NCBI GenBank assembly: GCA_022486935.1
Contig: JAKVJO010000014.1
Coordinates: 1-33,869 of the forward strand
Reading direction: 5' to 3'
Source of the DNA: Solobacterium sp.
Lineage (GTDB): Bacteria; Bacillota_I; Bacilli_A; Erysipelotrichales; Erysipelotrichaceae
DNA length: 33,869 nucleotides
Shown: positions 1 through 8,761 of the stretch, piece after piece
Layout: the number at the start of each line of letters is the position of its first letter
Numbering within the stretch: position 1 is the stretch's first letter
Notes under the pieces: model-generated
Told to the model about the DNA's origin: nothing
Database searches by the model: none
The model's input: only the letters and a program-made list of their open reading frames with translations
Translations under genes and position numbers: made by a program

Positions 1-62
1 GTACGGCAGGAACTGCCGAAACTGCAGTGGAATACACTGGAAAGCCTGTGGACATGATGTAA
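1..62 (+). CDS. C-terminal end of an unidentified protein (partial)
   Basis: An open frame enters from the left edge and ends at a TAA at 60-62. The visible tail is about 19 residues and ends in YTGKPVDMM. It is too short to assign to a family. The next gene, a DeoR-type regulator, suggests a sugar-related locus upstream, but that is inference only. Confidence 0.5.
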   Translation, partial: TAGTAETAVEYTGKPVDMM

Positions 63-120
63 GACGAAGACGGGTGGTGCGAACTGCCCCAAGCTTCGCT
101 GTTGTGGTTGAAACAGGAAG

Positions 121-141
121 CTCGGCTTTTCAATAGCCGAG
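121..141 (+). other. Short hairpin between the partial gene and the DeoR gene
   Basis: CTCGGCT and AGCCGAG form a perfect 7-bp stem around a 7-base loop. No run of T follows, so it is not a clear intrinsic terminator. It ends about 25 bases before the DeoR start codon and could be a weak terminator or a leader structure. Confidence 0.35.
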
Positions 142-166
142 TGGTTCACTACAGAGGTACAGGGAT

Positions 167-913
167 ATGCTGAAAGAAGAACGCCAACGGAAAATCATGA
201 ATGAGCTGTACAGTTCAGGAAATGTCATTGTAGATGCACTGGCAGAACAGTTTCATACCTCGCGGGATACGATCCGCAGGGATCTGAATGAACTGGAAGA
301 GCAGGGCATTCTCAAACGGGTGTATGGCGGGGCAATTCCCTGGAAGATGGAAACACCGGCAGTTGACCAGCGCATGTATGTGGGCCGGGATGAGAAGTAT
401 GTCATCGCCCAGAAAGCGATCGGCATGTTGAAACCGCACTCGCTGATTGCCATCGACGGCGGCAGTACGAATGCCATCTTCGCGTCATTGATTCCGCTGA
501 GCTGTGCACTGCAGGTTGTCACCAACAGTTTCCCGGTTGCTGAAGAACTGAAGAAGCGTCCGCAGATTGAAGTGATCTTTCTGGGCGGCAGGTACAATAA
601 AACTTCAGACAGTTCTGTCGGGGAAGCGGCTCTGCAGCAGCTGTCCAATTATTACTTTGACCAGTGTTTCCTCGGCCTGTACGGCATTGATCCAAAAGTC
701 GGGGTATCGGTGCCGGCTCCCTATGAAGATGAAGTGCCGCTGAAACAGGCGATTGTCGCCTCATCGAAAGAAGTGAACTTCATGTGCGTTTCCAGCAAAC
801 TGGGACTGTCTACAAATTATGTGGTATGCGGGTGTGACCAGGTCAGTCAGGTGATCTGCGGCAGGACACTGACTGCCCATGAGAAGCGGAATTACCCGGT
901 CCGTTTCATCTGA
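167..913 (+). CDS. DeoR/GlpR-family transcriptional regulator
   Basis: Transcription factor of 248 residues, the normal length for the DeoR family. Residues about 1-58 form the winged HTH typical of the family, including the TSRDTIRRDLNELEEQGILKR recognition region and the following VYGGA turn. Residues about 75-235 match the DeoRC sugar-phosphate sensor domain, with an IDGGSTN loop, a VTNSFPVA segment and an FLGG segment. Family members usually repress sugar or sugar-phosphate catabolism genes and release DNA on binding a phosphorylated sugar. The likely targets lie off the left edge, because the downstream neighbour tex is separated by 314 bases. The start is supported by purine-rich AGAGG and AGGG sequences just upstream. 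The effector cannot be read from the sequence. Confidence 0.9.
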   Translation: MLKEERQRKIMNELYSSGNVIVDALAEQFHTSRDTIRRDLNELEEQGILKRVYGGAIPWKMETPAVDQRMYVGRDEKYVIAQKAIGMLKPHSLIAIDGGSTNAIFASLIPLSCALQVVTNSFPVAEELKKRPQIEVIFLGGRYNKTSDSSVGEAALQQLSNYYFDQCFLGLYGIDPKVGVSVPAPYEDEVPLKQAIVASSKEVNFMCVSSKLGLSTNYVVCGCDQVSQVICGRTLTAHEKRNYPVRFI

Positions 914-1227
914 GTATCAAGCCCTTGTATCAGGCATTGATAAACGTTCGCCACTGATTGTTATTCCTTGCAATTTTCTCATAATCTTCACCGTATGTTC
1001 AGATTTGTCCGGTAAGATGTAACTGTCTTCGAAAGAAGGCATTATCTTCCTCATTTTCCCTCTGAAAATTGAGCAAGATGTACGAAAGTGGAGCCTGATG
1101 CCAGCAGACTCCATTTTCATTTTCAAAGAGAACTTTGATTCCCCAAGCATGAAAATAGTCAAGACCTGCAATTTCTCTGGTTTATGGTAAGATAAGCAGG
1201 CATCAGGGAAGGAGTATTTAAAATAAT
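914..1227. other. Non-coding interval with an imperfect inverted repeat and a tex leader
   Basis: About 314 bases without a convincing gene, visibly richer in A and T than the flanking genes. Around 1070-1135 there is an imperfect inverted repeat: CTCTGAAAATTGA faces TCATTTTCAAAGAG, with an inner TGGAG/CTCCA stem. It could be a weak terminator, a structured RNA or the remnant of an intergenic repeat. Near the right end, TAAGAT (about 1188) could be a -10 for tex, but I see no good -35. The 84-codon minus-strand ORF here has no recognisable domain and I do not call it a gene. Confidence 0.4.
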
Positions 1228-3531
1228 ATGAATGAAGAGATTGTTAAGGCCATAACAGCCAGTCTTAAGGTCGGCATCGGACAGGTGCAGAATACACTGG
1301 CACTGCTGGAGGAAGGCAATACCGTACCATTTATTGCCCGTTACCGTAAGGAAGCCACGCATGGCCTGGATGAAGAACAGATTCTATATATCCAGAAACA
1401 GTATGAATACCAGGTAAAACTGGCAGAGCGCAAGGAGAACGTCCTGAAGCTGATTGCCGAACAGGGCAAACTGACAGAAGAACTGACCAAGGCAGTCAAC
1501 GACTGCACCAAGCTCTCCCAGGTAGAGGATCTCTACCGTCCGTATGCACAGAAGAAAAAGACCCGTGCAGCAGTTGCCATCAAGGCTGGCTTACAGCCGC
1601 TGGCTGACTGGATGCTGGCACTGCCGGAAACCGGCGATCTGAAGGAAGAAGCCGGCAAGTACGTCAATGAAACGATCAAGACTGCAGAGGATGCCATTCA
1701 GGGCGCACAGGATATCATCGCTGAAGTCATCAGTGATGATGCCAAACTGAGATGGGCATTCAAAGATACGATTAACCAGGCAGGTGTTCTGGTAACCAAA
1801 AAGAAGAAAGATGCCGTGGATGAGAACAAGGTCTATGAGATGTACTATGACCGCTCTGAACGGGTATCCCAGCTGGCGGATCACCGCATCATGGCAATTG
1901 ACCGTGCTGAAAAAGAAAAAGTCATCAGTGTCTCTTTCACCTTTGATGAAGAACATCTGGAAGCGGAAGCCGCAAAGAAACTGCTCAAGGGTCAGAAGAC
2001 CTGTGTAGAAGCAGAGATCACTGCTGCAGTGAATGATGGCTGTGACCGTCTGTTATTCCCGAGTATTGAACGTGAGATTCGGAGTGATCTCTCTGACCGT
2101 GCCCAGGGCAAGTCCATTGAAGTATTCTCCATGAACCTGGAGAAGCTGCTGCTTCAGCCGCCACTGAAGGGCAGAGTTGTCATGGGATTTGACCCGGCAT
2201 TCCGTACCGGCTGTAAGCTGGCGGTACTGGATGCGACCGGCAAAGTGCTGCACATTGACAAGATCTTCCCGACCAAGCCGAACATTGACCTGGAAGGTTC
2301 GAAGAAGACCATGCTCAATCTGATCAAAACCTATCATGTTGAGATCATTGCCATCGGTAATGGCACTGCATCCCGTGAGTCCGAGAAGTTTGTCACGGAT
2401 CTGATCCATGACAACAATCTGGATGTCAGCTATGCCATTGTTTCTGAAGCAGGCGCATCGGTGTATTCCGCTGGCGATATCGCAAGAGCGGAGTTCCCGG
2501 ATCTGCATGTCGAAGAACGTTCTGCCGTCTCGATCGGCAGACGTCTGTTGGATCCGCTGGCTGAGCTGATCAAGATTGATCCGAAGTCCATCGGTGTAGG
2601 CCAGTACCAGCATGACCTGCCGGAGAAACAGCTGACAGAGCGTCTGGATGAAGTGGTCATGAAAGCAGTCAACCGCACCGGAGCCGACTTGAATACTGCA
2701 TCGCCGGAACTCTTGATGCACATTTCCGGATTGACCAGCGCAACTGCCAAAGAGATCGTCAATTACCGCAATACCAATGGTAAATTCACAGACCGCCAGC
2801 AGCTGCTGAAAGTCAAGAAACTGGGACCGAAGGCATTCACCCAGTGCGCAGGCTTCCTCAGAATTGTCGGCGGAGACAACCCGCTGGATGAAACATCCAT
2901 TCACCCGGAGAGCTATGGCGTTGCTGAGAAACTCATGCACGCATGCGGAATTACCAAGCTTGGTGAGACCGACGCACAGTTTGCAGAAGACAAGACCAAA
3001 GATCTCGGTGTTGATTCCTATACGCTGAAAGATATTGAAGAAGCGATCCGTCAGCCGCTGCGTGACTACCGTGATCAGTTCCAGGGTGCTCTGCTCAAGA
3101 GTGATATCCTGGAGATCAAGGATCTGCATGTCGGCGATGAACTGATGGGCACGGTACGCAATGTCGTCGACTTCGGCGCATTCGTTGATATCGGACTTCA
3201 TGAAGATGGATTGGTACATGTATCACACATGTCCATGAAGCGTATTACCCAGCCTTCAGAAGTTGTTTCTGTCGGCGACATCGTCAAAGTATGGGTCTAT
3301 GGCATTGATGAGGAAAAGGGCAGAGTACAGCTCAGCCTGCTGCCGATCAAGGATATTGAATCAAGAGATGCCGCACTGAAGGAAGCACGCAAGAACCGTC
3401 ACGGTAATGGCAATAACCACGGCCGTCCGGACCGTTCCCGCAATAACCGCCCGCAGCCCAAACAGCCGGAAAAGGTTACGATGGAAGATGCTTCCGCAAG
3501 ACTCATGGCAAGATTTGGATCCAAGCACTGA
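1228..3531 (+). CDS. tex: Tex-family S1 RNA-binding protein
   Basis: Tex is a cytoplasmic nucleic-acid-binding protein related to eukaryotic Spt6 and linked to transcription and RNA metabolism. The 767 residues are family length. In order: the helical Tex N-terminal region (about 1-190); a YqgF/RNase-H-like domain from about residue 320 starting with GFDPAFRTGCKLAVLD; helix-hairpin-helix segments around 490-555 (LLKVKKLGPKAFTQCAGFLR); an S1 domain at about 634-705 with GTVRNVVDFGAFVDIG. A basic Asn/Arg-rich tail follows. GGAAGGAG upstream of the ATG supports the start. It appears monocistronic, with an intrinsic terminator 12 bases after the stop. Nothing is missing or unusual. Confidence 0.97.
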   Translation: MNEEIVKAITASLKVGIGQVQNTLALLEEGNTVPFIARYRKEATHGLDEEQILYIQKQYEYQVKLAERKENVLKLIAEQGKLTEELTKAVNDCTKLSQVEDLYRPYAQKKKTRAAVAIKAGLQPLADWMLALPETGDLKEEAGKYVNETIKTAEDAIQGAQDIIAEVISDDAKLRWAFKDTINQAGVLVTKKKKDAVDENKVYEMYYDRSERVSQLADHRIMAIDRAEKEKVISVSFTFDEEHLEAEAAKKLLKGQKTCVEAEITAAVNDGCDRLLFPSIEREIRSDLSDRAQGKSIEVFSMNLEKLLLQPPLKGRVVMGFDPAFRTGCKLAVLDATGKVLHIDKIFPTKPNIDLEGSKKTMLNLIKTYHVEIIAIGNGTASRESEKFVTDLIHDNNLDVSYAIVSEAGASVYSAGDIARAEFPDLHVEERSAVSIGRRLLDPLAELIKIDPKSIGVGQYQHDLPEKQLTERLDEVVMKAVNRTGADLNTASPELLMHISGLTSATAKEIVNYRNTNGKFTDRQQLLKVKKLGPKAFTQCAGFLRIVGGDNPLDETSIHPESYGVAEKLMHACGITKLGETDAQFAEDKTKDLGVDSYTLKDIEEAIRQPLRDYRDQFQGALLKSDILEIKDLHVGDELMGTVRNVVDFGAFVDIGLHEDGLVHVSHMSMKRITQPSEVVSVGDIVKVWVYGIDEEKGRVQLSLLPIKDIESRDAALKEARKNRHGNGNNHGRPDRSRNNRPQPKQPEKVTMEDASARLMARFGSKH

Positions 3532-3543
3532 AACTGAACGAAG

Positions 3544-3579
3544 AGAGCCATCCACGTTATATGGACAGCTCTTTTTTTC
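3544..3579 (+). terminator. Intrinsic terminator of tex
   Basis: An imperfect stem, AGAGC with GCTCT plus inner TCCA with TGGA, is followed directly by a run of T. It begins 12 bases after the tex stop. On the opposite strand there is no T-run, so it is not an obvious terminator for the convergent mgtE. Confidence 0.85.
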
Positions 3580-3606
3580 TGTACTCTGAATTGTGATTGA
3601 CGTGTT

Positions 3607-4953
3607 TCAGGCAAGCAGGTATGGCATGAACAATGTTGCCAGGCCCAGGAAGATGAAGAAGCCCAGCACATCGGTAGCGGTTGTCAGAAAAATCGTTGAG
3701 GCAATTGCCGGATCCCAGTGCAGCTTTTTGATCGTAACCGGGATCAGGAAGCCGCAGACAGAAGAGACCAGCAGGTTTCCGATCATGGCAAGAAAGACAA
3801 TCAGGCCAAGATAGAAGTTGCCATAGAACGGCCAGACAATTGCGGCAGTCACTGCACCGCAGGCAGCACCGTCAATCAATCCCAGTGCGATTTCCTTCAG
3901 GAATGGCTTCTTGCAGTCATCCCAGGAGAGTTCTCCCTGGGCAAGTCTTCTGACCAGAATGGAAACAGTCTGGGTGCCTGCGTTGCCGCCCATGCCGGAG
4001 ACGATTGTCATGATCGCAGACAGCGCAACGACTTTGGAAATGGTATCGGAGAACAGGTCAACAGTAAATGACGCAAGGAATGCAGTGGCCAGATTGATCA
4101 GCAGCCAGGGAAGGCGCATGCGGACAGATTCGCCCAGAGTGGTATCGAGACTCTCTTCCCTGGAAACGCCGCCCATCTGCAGCATATCTTCATCAGATTC
4201 CTGAATGATGACATCGATGACATCATCGACGGTGATGATACCGAGGATGACTTTCTTCTTGGACACCACCGGGATGGCATTCAAGTCATAACGGGAAACG
4301 AGTCTGGCGACCTGTTCCTGGTCTTCTTCCGGTTCCACGCTGATGACACTGGATTCCATGATGGTACTGATACTCTGGGTACGGGATGTACTCAGAAGGA
4401 TCTTCAAGTCAACGCTGCCAACCAGCTGCCGGCTGTCGTTGACGACATACAGTGTTTCAATGACTTCTGTCTTCGGGCCGATCTGGCGGATCTTATCCAG
4501 CGCCTGGCCAATGGACAGGTCCTGGCGCAGTGCCATGTAGGCAGTGGTCATAATACCGCCGGCACTCTCTTCCGGATATTTCAGCAGGTCTGTGATGATT
4601 TTCCGGTCGCCGGACTTCATCAGGTTGATGACTTCTTTCCGTCTGCCTTCCGGAAAGTCGCCCAGCATATCGACGATATCATCTTTCTGCATGTAACCAA
4701 AGGCAATTAAAAGACGCTTGTTATCCAGCGTATGGGCAATCCGGATTCTCAGGTCGTCGTCGGCTTCTTCTGTCAGGGTGGCCAGATCATCGTCATCCAT
4801 CAGTGTGGTGACCTGATCCAGTTCTTCTTCACTGTAATCAGTGATCAACTGGGCAAAGTCGATCGGTTCCATGGACTCATAGAACTGGCGGAATTCATCC
4901 GCGCTGCCATGGTCGATAATCTCTTTTAAAATGTCTTCTCTGTTTTCTTCCAT
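3607..4953 (-). CDS. mgtE: MgtE-family magnesium transporter
   Basis: Inner-membrane Mg2+ channel/transporter of 448 residues, the usual MgtE length. The N-terminal acidic helical domain spans about 1-130. Two CBS domains follow, about 135-195 (with SAGGIMTTAYM) and 200-262 (with NAIPVVSKKKVILGIITVDDV). Five transmembrane helices fill about 280-448, and the last carries the conserved ATDVLGFFIFLGLA signature that includes the pore Asp. In the family the N and CBS domains sense cytoplasmic Mg2+ and close the pore. It lies 87 bases downstream of azlD on the same strand and may be read from that operon. The upstream gap is too short for a full M-box riboswitch. The Shine-Dalgarno is modest (GCGGGGTG). 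Confidence 0.96.
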   Translation of the reverse strand: MEENREDILKEIIDHGSADEFRQFYESMEPIDFAQLITDYSEEELDQVTTLMDDDDLATLTEEADDDLRIRIAHTLDNKRLLIAFGYMQKDDIVDMLGDFPEGRRKEVINLMKSGDRKIITDLLKYPEESAGGIMTTAYMALRQDLSIGQALDKIRQIGPKTEVIETLYVVNDSRQLVGSVDLKILLSTSRTQSISTIMESSVISVEPEEDQEQVARLVSRYDLNAIPVVSKKKVILGIITVDDVIDVIIQESDEDMLQMGGVSREESLDTTLGESVRMRLPWLLINLATAFLASFTVDLFSDTISKVVALSAIMTIVSGMGGNAGTQTVSILVRRLAQGELSWDDCKKPFLKEIALGLIDGAACGAVTAAIVWPFYGNFYLGLIVFLAMIGNLLVSSVCGFLIPVTIKKLHWDPAIASTIFLTTATDVLGFFIFLGLATLFMPYLLA

Positions 4954-5040
4954 GGCGGCACCCCGCTTTCTGTCTCATCTATTTTAAACGCTGGCCGGTA
5001 GGAGTACACGCAAAAAGATCATGAGATTCAAATTATTTTT

Positions 5041-5370
5041 TCAAAGGAAGATCAACTGCACCAGTAACATGTAGACAATCGTTCCTGCCGCAATGGATCC
5101 AAGCATATTCCGCCACTTCAGATGCACTGCCACCGTAACGCTTATAGCGATCAGTTCTGGCAATCCATAAGAGCCGGAAGTGAAGCTGACATTCTTCAGG
5201 CAGTACACCACCAGCATGGCAAAGATCGCAGAAGGAAGGGCTTTGCCAAGATACGTCACATAGGATGGGGTAGTGCGGTTCTCACGGAAGATGAGAAACG
5301 GCAGAAAGCGGGTGGTCATGGTTGCCAGGGCACACAGGCCGATCGTAATAATCTGTTGCGTCAGGGTCAT
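5041..5370 (-). CDS. azlD: AzlD-family branched-chain amino-acid transport subunit
   Basis: Small hydrophobic protein of 109 residues with about four membrane segments, matching AzlD. Together with AzlC it forms a branched-chain amino-acid exporter of the LIV-E type. The near-N-terminal TRFLPFLIF stretch and the following [17 protein letters not shown] segment are characteristic of the family. Its ATG overlaps the azlC stop in an ATGA arrangement, which implies translational coupling and roughly equal production of the two subunits. The substrate in this organism is inferred from family members only. Confidence 0.92.
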   Translation of the reverse strand: MTLTQQIITIGLCALATMTTRFLPFLIFRENRTTPSYVTYLGKALPSAIFAMLVVYCLKNVSFTSGSYGLPELIAISVTVAVHLKWRNMLGSIAAGTIVYMLLVQLIFL

Positions 5371-6083
5371 GGCCGTTCCACACTCCGTTCTTCAATCGGT
5401 TTGCGCAGTGCGGTCAACAGGAGAAGAATCACGCACATGGTGGGAATGAGAAACTGGTCTTTGCCAAACAGCACCAGGCAGATGATCGCTGCCCCAAAGC
5501 CGATCCAGGCAGAAAGATGTGATTTCTCCTTGAGAAACTGTTCCAGGAAAATGACTACAAACATGGCAGTCATCACAAAGTCGAGTCCCTTGGTATTGAA
5601 GGTAAGCAGCGAGCCAAGCAGGCCGCCGATCAATGCGCCGGATACCCACCAGCACTGATTCAAAAACGTGACCCAGAAGTAGAACCAGCCATGATCGATT
5701 CCTTCCGGTATCTCTGTACTGCAGTTGATGGAGAAGGTCTCATCACACAGCGCAAAGATCAGATACCACTTCTTCTTTCCGGTGCCCTTGTATTTATCCA
5801 GCATGGCAATGCCATAGAAGAGATGCCTTGCCTGGATCATCAGTGCAGTGAGGAATACCTGCAATGGGGCAAATGGGGATACCAGCATGGTCGCAATGAC
5901 ATACTCCAGTGAACCTCCATATACCACCAGGGCAGTCAGAAACGGATACCAGAAGGAGAATCCCTTCAGGTTCATCATCAGACCATAGGCGATGGCGAGA
6001 AATTCAAAGCCGGCCATGATCGGCAGGGTATGGGGAAAGGCTGCTTTCAAGGCATCCAGCTTGATGTGCTTCGTTGATTTCAT
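5367..6083 (-). CDS. azlC: AzlC-family branched-chain amino-acid permease
   Basis: Large subunit of the AzlCD exporter, 238 residues with several membrane helices. The [20 protein letters not shown] opening and the [20 protein letters not shown] and [16 protein letters not shown] segments are typical of AzlC. The Shine-Dalgarno AGGAAGG sits about 15 bases before the ATG, which is further than usual, but no better in-frame start is visible. It lies just downstream of the terminator of the kinase gene on the same strand. A possible TTGACG-17-CAAAAT promoter lies so close to the ATG that it would give an almost leaderless mRNA. I do not rely on that promoter. Confidence 0.93.
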   Translation of the reverse strand: MKSTKHIKLDALKAAFPHTLPIMAGFEFLAIAYGLMMNLKGFSFWYPFLTALVVYGGSLEYVIATMLVSPFAPLQVFLTALMIQARHLFYGIAMLDKYKGTGKKKWYLIFALCDETFSINCSTEIPEGIDHGWFYFWVTFLNQCWWVSGALIGGLLGSLLTFNTKGLDFVMTAMFVVIFLEQFLKEKSHLSAWIGFGAAIICLVLFGKDQFLIPTMCVILLLLTALRKPIEERSVERP

Positions 6084-6122
6084 ATGAGAATATTTTGACC
6101 TTCCTGCCGTGGTGCGTCAATC

Positions 6123-6152
6123 AAAAACCCCGCACAGCAGGCTGCCATGCGG
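6123..6152 (-). terminator. Intrinsic terminator of the pyridoxamine-kinase-like gene
   Basis: Read on the minus strand, CCGCA and TGCGG enclose an inner CAG/CTG pairing and are followed by GGTTTTT. It starts about 10 bases beyond the stop codon at 6163 and separates this gene from azlC. Confidence 0.85.
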
Positions 6153-6162
6153 AGCAATACAG

Positions 6163-6993
6163 TTAACCGAGCCGTTTGACCAGGTAGGGGATTGCCTGTT
6201 CAAAGTTGACGCCGTAGGTGTTGTGATCCGGTTCCTGCAGTGTCACTCTGATGCATTCGCAGACATAGTCTGTCGCAATGCGCAGTGATTCTTCCATGCC
6301 CTTGTCCCTGATCAGAGCGCCGAAGAAGGAGCTGGCCCAGATATCGCCGGTGCCGTGGAAGTGCTGCGGCAGTTCTTCACTGTAGTACTGGAAGTACTTG
6401 TTTTCCTGTTTGTTGTAGGCATAGATGCCAAGCTTGCCCGGTTCAAGGGAGATGCCGGTCAGTACAGCAATATTGGATCCAAGATCAGTCAGCTTCTGCA
6501 GTGTTTCCTGGACGTAGGTTTCATCATAGCCGGATGCGACATATGGCTGATGTAACAGATAGGAAGCTTCTGTGAGGTTAGGGCAGATGATATCTGCCTT
6601 GCCGCAGAGTTTGGCCATGGAGTCAGCGAACTTCTGATCAAAGCCGACATACAGGGCACCGTTGTCTGCCATGCATGGATCAACGAGGATTGTGCTGTTC
6701 TTGCCGAACTGCTCAAACAGCGATGCCGCAAGATCCAGCTGTTCAAAGGAGCCAAGGTAGCCGGTATAGATTCCGTCAAACGTGAAGCCTTCCTGTTTCC
6801 AGTGATTCATGATCGGCTTGATCTCGCCGGTCAGATCATGGAAGGTAAAGTTCTTGAACATGGTGTGGGTGGATAATACGGCAGTGGGAATCACTGCGGC
6901 TTCAACGCCCTCAGCAGAGATGATCGGCAGTGCTACCGTCAATGAGCACTTGCCGACACAGGATACATCCTGAATTGTTACTATCCGTTTCAT
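6163..6993 (-). CDS. PfkB/ribokinase-superfamily pyridoxamine (pyridoxal) kinase
   Basis: Cytoplasmic kinase of 276 residues. The opening IVTIQDVSCVGKCSLTVALP and the PTAVLSTHT segment are characteristic of the PdxK/PdxY branch, which phosphorylates pyridoxal, pyridoxamine or pyridoxine in vitamin B6 salvage. The C-terminal FHGTGDIWASSFFGALI stretch is the anion-hole/catalytic-base motif of the superfamily (GTGD with catalytic Asp). A VDPCMADNG motif in the middle contributes to the ATP/Mg site. The start is supported by AAAGGA 11 bases upstream. The gene is monocistronic, with its own extended -10 promoter and terminator. Substrate preference within B6 vitamers, or for hydroxymethylpyrimidine, cannot be read here. 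Confidence 0.88.
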   Translation of the reverse strand: MKRIVTIQDVSCVGKCSLTVALPIISAEGVEAAVIPTAVLSTHTMFKNFTFHDLTGEIKPIMNHWKQEGFTFDGIYTGYLGSFEQLDLAASLFEQFGKNSTILVDPCMADNGALYVGFDQKFADSMAKLCGKADIICPNLTEASYLLHQPYVASGYDETYVQETLQKLTDLGSNIAVLTGISLEPGKLGIYAYNKQENKYFQYYSEELPQHFHGTGDIWASSFFGALIRDKGMEESLRIATDYVCECIRVTLQEPDHNTYGVNFEQAIPYLVKRLG

Positions 6994-7030
6994 TTTATCA
7001 GTACAGTCCTTTCTTCGGGTATACCCAAGG

Positions 7031-7039
7031 ATTATAACA
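7031..7039 (-). promoter_or_regulatory. Extended -10 promoter for the pyridoxamine-kinase-like gene
   Basis: On the minus strand the sequence reads TGTTATAAT, a perfect TATAAT with the TGn extension. It is about 40 bases upstream of the start codon. No strong -35 is present, as is common for extended -10 promoters. Confidence 0.65.
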
Positions 7040-7051
7040 TTGCACCTGCGG

Positions 7052-7057
7052 TATAAT
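7052..7057 (+). promoter_or_regulatory. -10 element for the ThrRS-like/uridine-kinase fusion gene
   Basis: A perfect TATAAT lies 41 bases before the ATG at 7099. The sequence about 17 bases upstream (GGATTA) is a weak -35. That region coincides with the -10 of the divergent gene, so the two promoters overlap back to back. Confidence 0.6.
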
Positions 7058-7098
7058 GGGCTTACGTTATCCAGATATGAAAGGACTCAAATAAAAAT

Positions 7099-8757
7099 AT
7101 GAAAATAACAGTGCAGACCAGGGACAATGAACCTGTCGTCATGGAATATGATCATCCGGTAACCGCAGAAACGATTATCCGGGATTATTCAGGCAGTCTG
7201 CCGCATGAAATACTGGCATGCCGGATCAACAACTATGTATCAGAACTGGATGAGATGATCTCCTCTGACTGTGTGCTGGACCTGTTGGACATGCGGGATA
7301 ACTCTGCCAGCATTACCTATGAAGTTTCATTGACCCTGCTTTATATCAAGGCGGTGCATGATGTGCTTGGCAAAGACGTCAAGGTTACTATTGCCAATTC
7401 CCTGTCCAAGGGATTCTTTACCCAGATCCATACCGGCGGACTGACTGATGATACTGCAAAGGCCATTGAGCAGGATATGAAACAGCTGGTGGAGAAGAAT
7501 CTTCCGATTGAGCGCGTCACCGCAACCAGAAGACAGATGCTGGAGAACCTGAAGGACGGCAGCGATCCGGCCATGTTGCGGCTGGTCAAGGACGCACCGG
7601 ATCTAACTTCCGCAAGAAACTGCCGGCTGGGTGATGAGTCCGGTTTCTTCTATCACAGTATGGTCCCCTCAACTGGCTATCTGAAATGGTTTGAAGTGCG
7701 GCGTTACAAGAATGGCTTCCTGCTGAGATTCCCGCAGACCTCCAGCCCGGATGCCCTGCCGGAATACCGTGAACAGAAACTGCTGTATGAACAGTTCTCC
7801 CAGGCAACCAGATGGGACCGGGTTATGGGTATTGAAGATGCCAGCGGGCTGAATGAACTGGTACTGAAGGATGACTACAAGGATGTTATCCTGCTGTCTG
7901 AAGCACTGCATGAAAAGCGGATTGCCGAACTGGCAGAGTCCATCCGTCAGTCAGGCAAGCGCATGATCCTGATTGCCGGTCCTTCTTCATCCGGCAAGAC
8001 TTCCTTTGCCAAGCGCCTGTGCATCCAGCTGAGAGTCATTGGATTAAAGCCGCTGTATCTTGGTACAGATGATTTTTTCCTGGAACGGGAAGAGACACCG
8101 GCAGATGAACACGGCGACCGCAACTATGAAGATCTGAGTGCACTGGATATCAATCTGTTTGCCGAGGACATGACGGCACTGCTGAAGGGAAAGAAAGTGG
8201 ACCTGCCGGAATATGATTTTCTGATTGGCAAGAAGGTGTACGGAAAGCGGATTACTTCAATTGAGCCATGTCAGCCGATTGTCATTGAAGGCATCCATGG
8301 CCTGAACCCAAAACTGACGGAAGTGATTCCGGATGATCAGAAGTTCCGGATTTACATCAGTCCTCTGACCCAGCTGAACATTGATGACCATAACCGGATT
8401 CCGACTACTGACGCAAGAATGCTGAGAAGGATTGTGCGTGACTACCAGTTCAGGGGATACAGTGCAGCCGCAACGATTCACAGCTGGCCAAGTGTCAGGG
8501 CCGGGGAACGGAAGAACATCTTCCCGTTTACCGATCAGGCAGATGCGTCCTTCAACTCCTACTGTCTGTATGAACTGGCAGTGCTGAAGAAGTATGCCGA
8601 GCCGCAGCTGAAGAAAATCACCCCGGATCAGCCGGAATACCCGGAAGCCCAGCGCATGCTGGAGTTCCTCGCATTCTTTGTGGCAATCCAGGATGACTCG
8701 ATGATTCCAAACAATTCCATTATGAGAGAGTTCATCGGCGGCAGCGTACTGCTGTAG
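7099..8757 (+). CDS. Uridine-kinase-like nucleoside kinase with ThrRS-type N-terminal domains
   Basis: A 552-residue multidomain protein. Residues 1-60 resemble the TGS domain. Residues about 65-200 resemble the second N-terminal (editing-like) domain of threonyl-tRNA synthetase, for example GKDVKVTIANSLSKGFFTQI, but without an obvious HxxxH zinc site. Residues about 285-490 are a phosphoribulokinase/uridine-kinase P-loop domain, with Walker A GPSSSGKTS near 295 and a following YLGTDDFF motif. Such fusions are known in Bacteroidetes and Firmicutes and are annotated as nucleoside or uridine kinases. What the synthetase-like half does is not established. The start is supported by AAAGGA upstream. 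It is monocistronic, and its terminator lies inside the convergent VanZ-like gene. Confidence 0.88.
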   Translation: MKITVQTRDNEPVVMEYDHPVTAETIIRDYSGSLPHEILACRINNYVSELDEMISSDCVLDLLDMRDNSASITYEVSLTLLYIKAVHDVLGKDVKVTIANSLSKGFFTQIHTGGLTDDTAKAIEQDMKQLVEKNLPIERVTATRRQMLENLKDGSDPAMLRLVKDAPDLTSARNCRLGDESGFFYHSMVPSTGYLKWFEVRRYKNGFLLRFPQTSSPDALPEYREQKLLYEQFSQATRWDRVMGIEDASGLNELVLKDDYKDVILLSEALHEKRIAELAESIRQSGKRMILIAGPSSSGKTSFAKRLCIQLRVIGLKPLYLGTDDFFLEREETPADEHGDRNYEDLSALDINLFAEDMTALLKGKKVDLPEYDFLIGKKVYGKRITSIEPCQPIVIEGIHGLNPKLTEVIPDDQKFRIYISPLTQLNIDDHNRIPTTDARMLRRIVRDYQFRGYSAAATIHSWPSVRAGERKNIFPFTDQADASFNSYCLYELAVLKKYAEPQLKKITPDQPEYPEAQRMLEFLAFFVAIQDDSMIPNNSIMREFIGGSVLL

Positions 8758-8761
8758 ACAA

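Noticed and set aside
917-1171. An 84-codon minus-strand ORF in the gap before tex
   Set aside because: No domain, and no good ribosome site seen. The interval looks non-coding and contains an inverted repeat instead.
2053-3219. A 388-codon minus-strand ORF opposite tex
   Set aside because: Antisense shadow of a complete Tex protein; no family features.
4954-5040. Possible M-box magnesium riboswitch upstream of mgtE
   Set aside because: The gap to azlD is only 87 bases, too short for the full element, and no M-box core was seen.
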